Source of the DNA: Haloterrigena salifodinae
Lineage (GTDB): Archaea > Halobacteriota > Halobacteria > Halobacteriales > Natrialbaceae
Reading direction: 5' to 3'
DNA: 64,000 bases
NCBI RefSeq assembly: GCF_003977755.1
Contig: NZ_RQWN01000001.1
Span: 1,132,995-1,196,994, forward strand
Shown here: positions 36,800-45,129 of the stretch, one piece after another
Layout of the letters: each line of letters begins with the position of its first letter
Position numbering within the stretch: position 1 is the first letter of the stretch
Translations under genes and position numbers: made by a program
The notes under the pieces: generated by a model
The model's input: only the letters and a program-made list of their open reading frames with translations
Databases searched by the model: none
What the model was told of the DNA's origin: nothing

Positions 36800-37687
36800 T
36801 CAGACGGGTTTTCTCGCTTCGATCCGAGCGGACGCGACCGACAGGTCTGCGGTCCACTCGCCCTCGAGGGTGATCGAGACGTCGACGAAGCCGGCGTCGT
36901 CGAGCAGCGTTTCCAGTTCGTCGACCGTCGCGGCCCCGCCGACGCAGGCGTCGACGGCGTCGGGATTCTCGCGGATCTCCCGCGGGAGCGGCTCGGTCGC
37001 AACGAGATCCGAAATCGCGAGCGTGCCGCCGGGCCGAAGGACCCTGTACGCCTCCGCGAACACTCGTCCCTTGTCCGGCGAGAGGTTGACGACGCAATTC
37101 GAGACGATCGTATCGACGGTCGCGTCCGCGACCGGGAGGTGTTCGATCTCGCCCAGTCGGAACTCGACGGTTTCGAACTCGCCCTCGGCCGCGTTCTCGC
37201 GAGCGCGCTCGAGCATCTCAGGGGTCATGTCGACGCCGATGACCCGTCCCGCGGCGCCGACCTCGCGGGCCGCGAGGAAGCAGTCGAACCCGCCGCCGGA
37301 GCCGAGGTCGAGGACCGTCTCGCCGGCCTCGAGGTTCGAAATCGCGACCGGGTTACCACAGCCGAGCCCGAGGTTCGACTCTTCGGGGGCGGCCTCGAGG
37401 TCGGCCGGCTCGTAGCCGTGGGACAGCGCCCGAGACGGATCGTCCTCGAGGTCAAACTCGCCGTTCGAAGCGTCACAGCAGCCGCTGTCGGTTTCCGAGG
37501 TGTCACAACACTCCGTTGCGGTGTCGTCGTCGGCCGCGGGGTCGTCACAGCAGTCGCCGTCGGTCGTCGGTGCGTCGCAACAGTCTCCGTCAGCGGACGC
37601 GACCTCGGCGTACCGCTCACGGACATGCGTTCGCTGGTCGCGCGGCGCGTCGGTCGCGTCGTCGGTGGTGGTATCGGTTTCTGTCAT
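36800..37687 (-). CDS. arsM: Arsenite S-adenosylmethionine methyltransferase
   Basis: A 295-residue ArsM. The SAM loop is LDLGSGGGFDCFLAA, and the catalytic As-binding cysteines appear in NLGLGCGNPV and SNCVVNLSPDKG. The first 75 residues carry four extra Cys pairs (GDCCD, GDCCDD, ECCDT, GCCD) in an acidic setting. This is an unusual metal-binding-like extension, perhaps for As(III) capture. It is downstream of an ArsR regulator on the same strand and probably co-regulated by arsenite. Confidence 0.92.
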   Translation of the reverse strand: MTETDTTTDDATDAPRDQRTHVRERYAEVASADGDCCDAPTTDGDCCDDPAADDDTATECCDTSETDSGCCDASNGEFDLEDDPSRALSHGYEPADLEAAPEESNLGLGCGNPVAISNLEAGETVLDLGSGGGFDCFLAAREVGAAGRVIGVDMTPEMLERARENAAEGEFETVEFRLGEIEHLPVADATVDTIVSNCVVNLSPDKGRVFAEAYRVLRPGGTLAISDLVATEPLPREIRENPDAVDACVGGAATVDELETLLDDAGFVDVSITLEGEWTADLSVASARIEARKPV

Positions 37688-37715
37688 AGTGGTCTCGGTT
37701 CGTATCGCATTGCGG

Positions 37716-38105
37716 TCAGTCGGATTCCGGAACGTCGACGGCGGCTCCGATATCGAGCAACTCGAGCGCCGCCGTGTCGGCGATCCGGTAGTAGGTCCAC
37801 TTCCCCTTCTTGCGGCCCTTGATCAGCCCCGCTTCCCGAAGCCGACGGAGGTGGGTCGCGACTGTCGACTGGGGCGCCTCGAGGACGACCTGCAGTTCGC
37901 AGGCGCACAGCTCGCCGTCCCGGAGCGCCTCGAGGATCCGTACTCGGTGTTCGTTCGCGAGCGCGCCGAATACTGCCGCCTGCGTCGTGACCCTGTCCTC
38001 GGCCGGCCGCTGCTCCGTCAGGGCGTCAACTATCTCCTCGACATCGTCGTACACGCCCTCGAGGCTCCGGCAGGCCGTCTCGATCGCGTTATCGTCCGAA
38101 CTCAT
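37716..38105 (-). CDS. ArsR-family metalloregulator
   Basis: A 129-residue winged helix protein. ALANEHRVRILEALRDGEL leads into the metal-site ELCACEL (Cys pair in the alpha-3/4 region, as in As(III)-sensing ArsR), followed by the recognition helix STVATHLRRLREAGLIKGRKKGKWTYY. It sits 28 nt upstream of arsM, so it likely represses the ars operon until arsenite binds. Confidence 0.9.
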   Translation of the reverse strand: MSSDDNAIETACRSLEGVYDDVEEIVDALTEQRPAEDRVTTQAAVFGALANEHRVRILEALRDGELCACELQVVLEAPQSTVATHLRRLREAGLIKGRKKGKWTYYRIADTAALELLDIGAAVDVPESD

Positions 38106-38301
38106 ATTGTATTTTCTCGATCTATAATGGGCGAGATCTTGCTCTCGAGAGCGGTTTCTCGAGCGCTCCCTCGCCTACGATACCTCACGTTACGCGCCAT
38201 ATAAAGGTCTAGCACCGGATATCAAGAATAGTCGTCTTCGGAAAGTCTGCAAAACGAATTCGGATTGGGAGGGTTGAATCGAAAATACCCGATCTATCGA
38301 A

Positions 38302-38853
38302 TCACTGATCGCGTCCAGCGTACCACTCCGCAAACTCGGCCAGCGCGCGGCCGCGGTGGGAAATAGCGTTTTTCTCTTCGGTGCTCATCTCTGCCATCGT
38401 CTGCCCGTTGTACTCGAAGATCGGATCGTAGCCGAAGCCGCCCTCGCCGCGCGGGGCGACGAGCGTGCCCGCGACCGTTCCTTTGAAGGTCTCGGTCCCG
38501 TCCTCATCGGCGTACGCGAGCACCGTCCTGAATCGCGCCCGTCGGTTCTCCTCCTCACTCGCGAGTCGCCAGAGGCGTTCGACGCCGACGGTGTCCTCCA
38601 CGTAAGACGAATACGGTCCCGGGAACCCCTCGAGTGCGTCGACGAACAGTCCCGCGTCGTCGACGAGGACCGGTTCGTCGCTCCCCAGTTCCTCGAAGGC
38701 TTCGCGGGCGCCGTGGGCCGCAATCGCCTCGAGCGAGTCGCTCTGGACCTCGGTGTAGTCGTAGTCGATCTGTTCAACTGGCTCGAGGTCTGCGAGGTAA
38801 TCTCGCGCCTCGCGAACCTTCCCCTCGTTGCCGGTGACGAATCGAATGACCAT
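38302..38853 (-). CDS. Non-canonical purine NTP pyrophosphatase (RdgB/HAM1)
   Basis: A 183-residue house-cleaning enzyme hydrolysing ITP/XTP to monophosphates. Key motifs are FVTGNEGKVREA at the N-terminus (TGNxxK), EPVLVDDAGLFVDAL, GFPGPYSSYVE and GGFGYDPIFEYNG, with SHRGRAL near the end. ATG 38853 is chosen since TGN lies only 6 residues after it. It is convergent with nothing and divergent from the cupin. Confidence 0.94.
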   Translation of the reverse strand: MVIRFVTGNEGKVREARDYLADLEPVEQIDYDYTEVQSDSLEAIAAHGAREAFEELGSDEPVLVDDAGLFVDALEGFPGPYSSYVEDTVGVERLWRLASEEENRRARFRTVLAYADEDGTETFKGTVAGTLVAPRGEGGFGYDPIFEYNGQTMAEMSTEEKNAISHRGRALAEFAEWYAGRDQ

Positions 38854-38963
38854 ATGCGATGCGGCGTTCGCGGGCGGAAAATAGCCGTCGATCGCACGGT
38901 TTCGCGGCGCGCCGGTTCCGGACCTCGGCGGAACCTTATGCTCGAACGACACGATTCGATTGT

Positions 38964-39296
38964 ATGGACGTCACTGACTGGGACGATCCGACTCGAATCG
39001 ACGACCTCGAGGGCGGCGGCGAGCGCCGCGTCCTCGCCTGCACGGACGAGCTGCTGCTGGTCCACTACTCGCTGTCGGAAGGCAAGGAGGGCGAGCCACA
39101 CAGCCACGAGGAGACGACTCAGGCGAGCTTCGTCATCGAGGGCTCGCTCGAACTCCGCGGCGCGTACTCCGGAACGGTCGAGGCCGGGGGCTCCTACGTC
39201 ATTCCGCCCGGGACGAAACACGGTGTGCGTGCCCTCGAACCGTGTCGCGTGATCGACGCGTTCGCGCCGCCGCTCGCGGAGTATTTGCCTGATTAG
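38964..39296 (+). CDS. Small cupin-domain protein
   Basis: A 110-residue single cupin. Metal-binding motif 1 has HSHEETTQASFVIEG, and motif 2 is PPGTKHGV with the second His. Such small cupins bind a transition metal and may act as isomerases or sensors. The ATG at 38964 begins MDVTDWDDP, and the longer frame is a shadow of the divergent gene. No operon partner. Confidence 0.88.
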   Translation: MDVTDWDDPTRIDDLEGGGERRVLACTDELLLVHYSLSEGKEGEPHSHEETTQASFVIEGSLELRGAYSGTVEAGGSYVIPPGTKHGVRALEPCRVIDAFAPPLAEYLPD

Positions 39297-39336
39297 ACGC
39301 ACGAAATCGGTCGCGGCTCGAGCCGACGGCAGTTAC

Positions 39337-39489
39337 AACTCGAGGGTCTCGATGACGGTCGCCTCCGCCTTCCGGAGGTGTTCGGCGGCCGTACCCGGGG
39401 CACTCGAGTTCCCAGGCGACCCACAGTACGTCGCCGACCTCGTCGCGGTGATCGCCAGCCTCGACTGCATCACGGGCGAGGTCAACCAC
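39337..39489 (-). pseudogene. Remnant of an HTH_10 (bat-type) regulator
   Basis: The minus strand reads VAWELECP and, after a frame change, GTAAEHLRKAEATVIETLEL followed by a stop. This is the recognition helix and end of an HTH_10 domain. Upstream codons (ARDAVEAGDHRDEVGD) look like decayed sequence of the same domain. The sensor domain is gone. It abuts the pectinesterase gene and may be its lost regulator. Confidence 0.65.
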
Positions 39490-39498
39490 TGACAGCGG

Positions 39499-40446
39499 TC
39501 AGCGATCGACGGTCGACGATCGGGCGTCGACGTCCGCGAGGCGCTCGAGCGGCACCCAGCCGTCGAGGACGGTCTCGAGGGTGTACTCAGCGACCTCCTC
39601 GTCGGTCAGCTGGCGGGCCCAGTCGACCCGCTCGTCGGGCGTAAAGCCGGGCCCCTCGTTCTCGTACTCGGCATAGAAGGCGGTTTCCTCCTTGTCGGGG
39701 TCCCGCCAGTTGTGCCACCCCTCGGGCCGAACGTGCTCGCCGAGGTGACAGTGAACGAATACCGTCTGAGCGTAGGGCCGCCACGGTCGTCCCAGGTAGA
39801 AGGAGTCGTCGGGCGCGTCGCCCATGATCTCGCAGTTCCGGAAGAGGTAGCCGTAGTCGGTGTCCTCGGTCGTCGAGGCGGCGGTGACGTACCCCTCGTC
39901 GCCGGTACAGAAGATCTCGCAGTCCTCGAAGACGGCCGTCGACCAGCCGAAGATGAAGTCGACCCGCCCCTCGACGTAGCAGTCACGGTAGTACTGACGG
40001 CTGTCCTCGCCGTGGGTGTAGAGGGTGTCCTGCCAGCCCAGGAATCGGCAGTTTTCGAAGACAGCGCGGTCGCCGTCGACACGGACGGCAACGGCCTGCC
40101 CTACGGCGCCCGCCGTGTTCTGGAACGTGAGGTCCCGCGCCGTGAAGTCGTCACCGAACAGGAAGCAACTCGAGGACTCGGTCGTCCCCATCTCCTCACC
40201 GAAGCGGTTCTCCTTGCCGTTGTAGTCGTCGTACGTGAGAATCGTGTCCTCGGGGTCCTCGCCGACGAGAGTCACGTTGGTCTTGGAGGACGGCACCACC
40301 AGTTTCTCCTCGTAGGTCCCGGACTCGAGGTGGATCGTCGTCTCCGCGTCCCGGAAGTCCGGAACGGCGTCGATCGCGGCCTGAACGGACTCGAAATCGC
40401 CGCTCCCATCTCGAGCGACGACGAAGTCGGGGCTCTCGACCTGCAT
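39499..40446 (-). CDS. Pectinesterase (pectin methylesterase) family protein
   Basis: A 315-residue right-handed beta-helix enzyme of CE8 type. The active-site marks are GQAVAV (Gln), FLGWQDTLY (Gln-Asp), VDFIFGWSTAVFED (second Asp) and LGRPWRPYAQ (Arg). It would demethylate pectin. No signal peptide or twin-arginine motif is seen, so it would be cytoplasmic if the start is right. ATG 40446 is chosen because a TATAAC element lies about 30 nt upstream; an alternative ATG at 40458 exists. Confidence 0.87.
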   Translation of the reverse strand: MQVESPDFVVARDGSGDFESVQAAIDAVPDFRDAETTIHLESGTYEEKLVVPSSKTNVTLVGEDPEDTILTYDDYNGKENRFGEEMGTTESSSCFLFGDDFTARDLTFQNTAGAVGQAVAVRVDGDRAVFENCRFLGWQDTLYTHGEDSRQYYRDCYVEGRVDFIFGWSTAVFEDCEIFCTGDEGYVTAASTTEDTDYGYLFRNCEIMGDAPDDSFYLGRPWRPYAQTVFVHCHLGEHVRPEGWHNWRDPDKEETAFYAEYENEGPGFTPDERVDWARQLTDEEVAEYTLETVLDGWVPLERLADVDARSSTVDR

Positions 40447-41032
40447 ACTGCCCCACATTGTGCCGTGGTCCGGTATAACGGTTCGGTCCGTCGACGTCTC
40501 GCGATTTCGACAGCTACTCGAGCCTAATGACTCCTCGCGGAGACGGATCGACACGAAACCCGAGGTGACGTTACCGTCCCGTCACATCCTCGTGTGCACG
40601 GGCGAGTTCGCGGAATCTGCGACGACAGTAACGCAGAGCCAGGACATATTTCCGTCAGAGTGGGTGTCAGACGGGAAGAATTAGAAGCACAGCGGTTCTG
40701 GTTCAGCGATTGTCCGTTTCTCGTTTCAGGCGATTTCGATGGTACAAGTACTATAACGGGACCACGACACCGAGGAGGGGGAGTCTCGCAGTTAGCGTCG
40801 GAAGCTGTCTGATCCTCGAATCCGCGTATTCTATTCGTCGAATATCGATGCGGAGAAGAAAATATCCGAAATATTGAACGATAATCGTCATTATCGTAAT
40901 CGATAGTAGCATCCGTTCCATTTGGTACGCAATAGACTAATACGAATAACAGGTTATCGGAACCGAGTCCCGACGAAAAGGGACGGACGGCTAGGGGATC
41001 GTATGGTGACGGAATCGGAAATGAGCGCGCGA
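40447..41032. other. AT-rich spacer with small inverted repeats
   Basis: About 590 bp without a supported gene. It contains a promoter-like GTATAACG just upstream of the pectinesterase, an inverted repeat CGATAAT/ATTATCG near 40877-40894 and other AT-rich patches (GAAAATATCCG). Short ORFs have poor codon use. Nothing else seen. Confidence 0.4.
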
Positions 41033-41326
41033 TCAGTTAGCCGACTCGTCCTGGTCGTCGACGATGACCTCGACAGGTTCGTCCCGGCGGTCCTCGTCGG
41101 CGCCGGAGTCGCTCTGCTCTTGCTGCCAGAGGAGCGCGCCAGCGACGAGGACGACGATCCACGACCGCCAGTTGGCGAGGTTCAGGGTGTAGCCGACGCC
41201 GAAAGGCTTCTCGACGAGCATTCCCTCGCCGGGCTGCCAGTACGAGGAGATCATCCGTCCGAGGCTGGGTCGATCGAAGTTGTACGGTACGCCAAGAATC
41301 TCTCCGGAAGTCGGTTTGTCTACCAT
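41033..41326 (-). CDS. DUF5808-like membrane protein
   Basis: A 97-residue protein with a conserved-looking cytosolic start (GVPYNFDRPSLGRMISSYW, GEGMLVEKPFGVGYTLNLAN), a TM helix (IVVLVAGALLW) and an acidic tail. This fits the DUF5808 group found in haloarchaea as I recall it. Function unknown. It stands between the pectinesterase and an HTH_10 regulator. Confidence 0.75.
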   Translation of the reverse strand: MVDKPTSGEILGVPYNFDRPSLGRMISSYWQPGEGMLVEKPFGVGYTLNLANWRSWIVVLVAGALLWQQEQSDSGADEDRRDEPVEVIVDDQDESAN

Positions 41327-41452
41327 ACGGGAAGATACGACCTCACCTGATAAGAGTATTTGGTGATCCTCTCCGTCAGCGGAATCGAACGCCCGCGGGG
41401 CCTCGAGAGCGCCGTCCCGTATCGCGGTTCCGTGGGGATGAGAGCCGCCGAC

Positions 41453-42109
41453 CTACCGCTCGAGCAAGGCTCCGATTAGCTTCGATTCGGCTTTCTGGAG
41501 GTGTTCCGCGGCGGTCGCGGTCGCGCAGTCGAGTTCGCGGGCGACATCGGCCGCCGTCGCCTCGCGGGGAACGTCGTAGTAACCGATCTCGAGGGCGGCC
41601 TCGACAGCCTCGCGCTGGCGCTCGGAGAGCTGTCCGACGGCGCTCTTCGGGGCGACAGTCTCCCCGCCGACCGCTTCGACGGTGACGCCGACGCCGTCGG
41701 GGACGCCCTCGACCGCGTTCTGGATGTCGGCAGCCGTCCCGATGATCGAGAACGTGTTGGTCCCGTCGTCGTTGCAGACGATCGGCGGGACGGTGATCAG
41801 ACTCCCCTGCGTGAAGTTCTCGAACAGGAGACGTGCGGCGTCGGCGACCGCCCCTTCGAGGAAGCAGTGACACTCCCGTTCGGTGAGCGGAAGGAGTTCG
41901 TACTCGTCGACGTTTCGGCTGGCCTCGAGTTCGGGCTCAAACCGGCGGTAGTCGCCGCGAAGCCACAGCAGGAACGCCGTCGGCGGCGCCGCGACGTTCC
42001 AGTTGATAATGTGGGCTCGATCCAGTGACGGCGCCCCGCCCGCGAACCGTCGGTACAGCGGCGGCGCGTACTCGCCGGCGGGGTCCAAGGTGATTCGAAC
42101 GCGTTTCAT
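41453..42109 (-). CDS. Bat-type HTH_10 transcriptional regulator
   Basis: A 218-residue regulator with an N-terminal variable domain (about 1-160) and the HTH_10 end: LSERQREAVEAALEIGYYDV, ATAADVARELDCATATAAEHL, QKAESKLIGALLER. ATG 42109 is preferred because the residues before it look unlike the family. The target is unknown; it is divergent from the DUF2892 gene. Confidence 0.85.
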   Translation of the reverse strand: MKRVRITLDPAGEYAPPLYRRFAGGAPSLDRAHIINWNVAAPPTAFLLWLRGDYRRFEPELEASRNVDEYELLPLTERECHCFLEGAVADAARLLFENFTQGSLITVPPIVCNDDGTNTFSIIGTAADIQNAVEGVPDGVGVTVEAVGGETVAPKSAVGQLSERQREAVEAALEIGYYDVPREATAADVARELDCATATAAEHLQKAESKLIGALLER

Positions 42110-42205
42110 CGGTCGGTCGCCGTCGGCTAGTCGGCAGGCGACGTAATAAATGCGCACGAGATATTCGGCCACACGATTTCCACTCGGCCGCCCGTACGAC
42201 CGCGT

Positions 42206-42427
42206 ATGCAGCGAAACGTCGGCGGACTCAATCGCATCGGACGCGGCGTGCTCGGCATCTGGCTGGTCGTGATGGCCGCGGCGGCCTACCAGGACGACAA
42301 GCGCGAGCGCGCAGCGATAGCGGGCATCGCCGGGCTCGGACTCCTCCAGAACGTCTGGATGGGCTTTTGCGGCGGGAATTACCTGCTCGGGGTCGATACG
42401 ACCGAGGACTCCTGCTCCGCGGAGTAA
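42206..42427 (+). CDS. DUF2892 (YgaP-TM-like) small membrane protein
   Basis: A 73-residue protein with the family opening MQRNVGGLNRIGRGVLGI, two TM helices and a C-terminal Cys-containing end (GFCGGNYLLG). Such proteins are found alone or fused to rhodanese domains. The role is unknown. It is divergent from the HTH_10 regulator, so the regulator may control it. Confidence 0.82.
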   Translation: MQRNVGGLNRIGRGVLGIWLVVMAAAAYQDDKRERAAIAGIAGLGLLQNVWMGFCGGNYLLGVDTTEDSCSAE

Positions 42428-42493
42428 CGAAACCTCGAGTATCGAGTCAAGAACGAAGAACCGGCGACCGACGGTCTCGAGACAACTTCCTCC

Positions 42494-44242
42494 TTACTCC
42501 CGACCGTCGTCGCTGACGTACCGGCCGCGCCCCTCGACGTCCCGCAGACGCTCGAGCACTCGCTCCTCGCCGACCTCGCGGTAGCCCTCCCGTAGCGCCT
42601 CGCGGAGCGGGGCGGGGTCGTCGGCAGTGCCGACGAGGCTCTGGTCGAAGACGTGGATATCCATCGCGTAGTCCTCGACGTGGTCGGTGTGGTAGCCGAG
42701 TCCGAAATCGATGAGGACGGTCCGCTCGCGGTCCTCGGCCGTCCGCTCGGTTCCGGCGGCGTCGGGTTCCACGGACCCGACGCGGACGTTTCGCGTCGTC
42801 GGATCACCGTGGACGAATCCGGCCCGGTGTAGCCGCGCGAGGTGTCGACCGACGTCGCGAACGCGCTCGGCGGTCAGCCCGTCCCGGAGATCGCGCTCGC
42901 CGACGTACTCGAGTTCCAGGCGCGCCTCCCGCGGATCGACGTCCGAGAGCACCGGCGTCGGCACCCCCTCGCGGCGCGCGAGGCTCGTCAGGCGGGCCTC
43001 GAGGGTCGTCCGCTCGCGGCGCAGTCGCTCGTCGAGTTCGGGATGGCGATAGCTCTTGGCCTCGCGATGCTTCGTGACGCGATCGGTCTCGGGTTCGAGG
43101 TCGACGAGCGCCTCGGCACCGCGAACCTGCGTCTCACCGCCGTCCGCTCCGCGGCCGGCCGCGAGCTCCGGTTCGTCGCTGCGCCACGTGACGGGGACCT
43201 GATCTGGACGGTAGTTCGGATCGACGCGGGACTCCTCGATCGCGAGGGTGTCGCCGGCCTCGTACATCTTCGCCCCCAGCACAGCGATCATGCCGGCGTT
43301 GTCCCGGAGGAACCGGGGTTCGGGCGCGTGGAACTCGGCCCCGCGCTGGGCGCACATCTCCGCGAGCATCTCGCGGAGGCGCTCGTTCTGCCCGACGCCG
43401 CCGCCCAGCACGAGTTCGTCGCTGCCGGTCAGCGAGAGCGCGCGTTCGGCTACTTCGGTCAGCATCCCGAAGATGTTCTCCTGAAGTGCGAAGCAGATGT
43501 CCTCGACGGGGACGCCGTCGGACTCGCTGCGCTCGTCCGACGAGCCTCCGCTCGCCTCGCTCGCGGAGACGCCGTCGTCGTAAGCTTGCTTCGCGGCGCT
43601 CATGATCCCCGAGAAGGAGAAGTCCATTCCCTTGACGACGTAGGGGAGGTCGACGTACTCGCCGTCCTCAGCGGCCGCCTCGACTTTCGGCCCGCCGGGG
43701 TGGGACCAGCCGACGTGGCGGGTGAACTTGTCGATGGCGTTGCCGACGCCGGTGTCCATCGTCTCGCCGAGCACGCGGTAGCGGCCGTTGCGGTAGGCCA
43801 GCAGGTGGGCATTGGCGCCGCTGGCGTTCAGACAGACCGGCGAGTCGAAGCCCGAGGAGTGCCGGCCGATCTCGAGGTGGGCGACCATGTGATTGACGCC
43901 GACGAGCGGGACCTCGAGCGCCTGGGAGAGCGCCCGGGCAGCCGTGCCGACGATCCGCAGGCAGGGGCCGAGCCCCGGCCCTCGAGAGAAGGCGACGGCA
44001 TCAACAGGCGCCTCGCCGGCGGGCCCGTCGTACGTCTCGCGGGCGTGCTCGAGTGCAGTCTCGACGACGCGGGGAATCGCGTCGTGCATGTGTTCGGCGG
44101 CCTCGCGGGGGTGGATGCCGCCGCTGTCGGGTTGGTAGGCGTCGCTCTCGATGAAGACGTCGTCGGTCACGGAATCGTACACTGCCGCGCTGGCCGCCCA
44201 GGCGGTGCCTTCGATCCCGAGGATTCGGATGTCAGAATTCAC
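42494..44242 (-). CDS. Bifunctional Kae1-Bud32 (tRNA t6A synthesis)
   Basis: A 582-residue fusion. Kae1 (about 1-330) has the metal site HMVAH (118-122), RGPGLGPCLRIV and the GGGVGQN signature. Bud32 (about 370-582) is a small kinase with the EAKSYRHPELDERLRRERT start, HGDPTTRNVRV catalytic loop and VLIDFGLGYHT. Together they form the KEOPS core that makes N6-threonylcarbamoyladenosine in tRNA. The rps24e-rps27ae pair lies upstream, but a 240-bp hairpin-rich spacer separates them. Confidence 0.95.
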   Translation of the reverse strand: MNSDIRILGIEGTAWAASAAVYDSVTDDVFIESDAYQPDSGGIHPREAAEHMHDAIPRVVETALEHARETYDGPAGEAPVDAVAFSRGPGLGPCLRIVGTAARALSQALEVPLVGVNHMVAHLEIGRHSSGFDSPVCLNASGANAHLLAYRNGRYRVLGETMDTGVGNAIDKFTRHVGWSHPGGPKVEAAAEDGEYVDLPYVVKGMDFSFSGIMSAAKQAYDDGVSASEASGGSSDERSESDGVPVEDICFALQENIFGMLTEVAERALSLTGSDELVLGGGVGQNERLREMLAEMCAQRGAEFHAPEPRFLRDNAGMIAVLGAKMYEAGDTLAIEESRVDPNYRPDQVPVTWRSDEPELAAGRGADGGETQVRGAEALVDLEPETDRVTKHREAKSYRHPELDERLRRERTTLEARLTSLARREGVPTPVLSDVDPREARLELEYVGERDLRDGLTAERVRDVGRHLARLHRAGFVHGDPTTRNVRVGSVEPDAAGTERTAEDRERTVLIDFGLGYHTDHVEDYAMDIHVFDQSLVGTADDPAPLREALREGYREVGEERVLERLRDVEGRGRYVSDDGRE

Positions 44243-44479
44243 GGATTACTACTGCGACTGCTCGGTCGGTTCGCGCGGAGAGAAGGTCGGTACTCGCTTA
44301 CGGGCACGAGGCGCCCGTTCGCATCGTCGCGGACTCTCGCTCCGCTCGACTCTTCGCACGCTCACGGCATCCACCGTCTGCTCGCGGGCCTCTGGCCCGC
44401 TCGCATGGTTCGAGGGACGCTTCACGTCCCTCGCAATTCGCTTTTCCACGATATGCCTCGCTACGCTCGGCACATCGCC
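44243..44479. repeat. Hairpin-rich spacer upstream of Kae1-Bud32
   Basis: About 240 bp without a gene, made of short palindromic pairs: GAGGGACG(CTTCA)CGTCCCTC near 44411-44432, CGGGCCTCTGGCCCG near 44387-44401, and related GCTCCGCTC/GCGGGC words. The make-up is like the 17.8-18.2 kb spacer. It could be a dispersed palindromic repeat or transcribed stem-loops. Confidence 0.6.
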
Positions 44480-44614
44480 TTACTCCCACTCGGTGTAGCC
44501 GCACTTGCCGCAGTGCTGGCGGTCGCCGTGGTCGGCGAGGAAGGCGTCCCCGCAGCGGGGGCACTGTTCGCGCTCGGTGCTGCCGTCGTCGTCGTAGAGT
44601 TCGTGTCGGGGCAT
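44480..44614 (-). CDS. rps27ae: 30S ribosomal protein S27ae
   Basis: A 44-residue protein. [17 protein letters not shown] is followed by a C4 zinc ribbon, CPRCGDAF then [10 protein letters not shown]. It is the standard haloarchaeal S27ae, too short for many ORF callers. It starts at the base after the S24e stop, so the two are translationally coupled. It belongs to the small ribosomal subunit. Confidence 0.93.
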   Translation of the reverse strand: MPRHELYDDDGSTEREQCPRCGDAFLADHGDRQHCGKCGYTEWE

Positions 44615-44938
44615 TTATGCTTCCTCCGCTTCGGCGTCCGCCTCGGCCTCGGCCTCTTCGGCGCCGATCTTGTTTCGCTCGAGCATGTGGTCTTGCTCGA
44701 CGTCGCGGGCGTCGTCGGCCGTGTCGTAGACCTTGGCCTCGCCGACGGTCTTTCGCATCCCGAACTTCGTGTCGAGTTTGCGGACGACGACCTCGTCAGC
44801 GTCCTTGTTCAGTTTGGCTGCGAGACTGTCCCGGACCTGCAGGCGCTCCGGCGTCGCGTCCTCATGGGACAGTTCGAAGGTCACGTCGGTTCGATGCAAC
44901 ATGGGATTCTCCGTTTCGGAGATGATGTCGACGTCCAT
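44615..44938 (-). CDS. rps24e: 30S ribosomal protein S24e
   Basis: A 107-residue protein with the S24e pattern: DVDIISETENPMLHRTDVTF, VVVRKLDTKFGMRKTVGEAK, DTADDARDVEQDHMLERNK, and an acidic Ala/Glu tail. It pairs with S27ae as in other archaea. A TATA-like CTTTTAG on the minus strand about 45 nt upstream is a likely promoter. Confidence 0.95.
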   Translation of the reverse strand: MDVDIISETENPMLHRTDVTFELSHEDATPERLQVRDSLAAKLNKDADEVVVRKLDTKFGMRKTVGEAKVYDTADDARDVEQDHMLERNKIGAEEAEAEADAEAEEA

Positions 44939-45129
44939 GATATCACTCAGTTACCCTACTATCCCCGTGTCGCGACTAAAAGGATTTCGAAGCACCCCAC
45001 CGTTGCCGGCCGACGAGACGAGCCGGGATCGATCCGTTCCCGTCGACTTTCCGAATCCGTCGGCTCGAGGTTGAATTCGTCCCGATGCGATGAAAGAACT
45101 TACACGTTCGCCGCGTGACGGGTCGATCG

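Noticed and set aside
42842-45118. 758-residue open frame across Kae1-Bud32 and the ribosomal genes on the plus strand
   Set aside because: It crosses several certain minus-strand genes and has no domain; typical GC-rich shadow.
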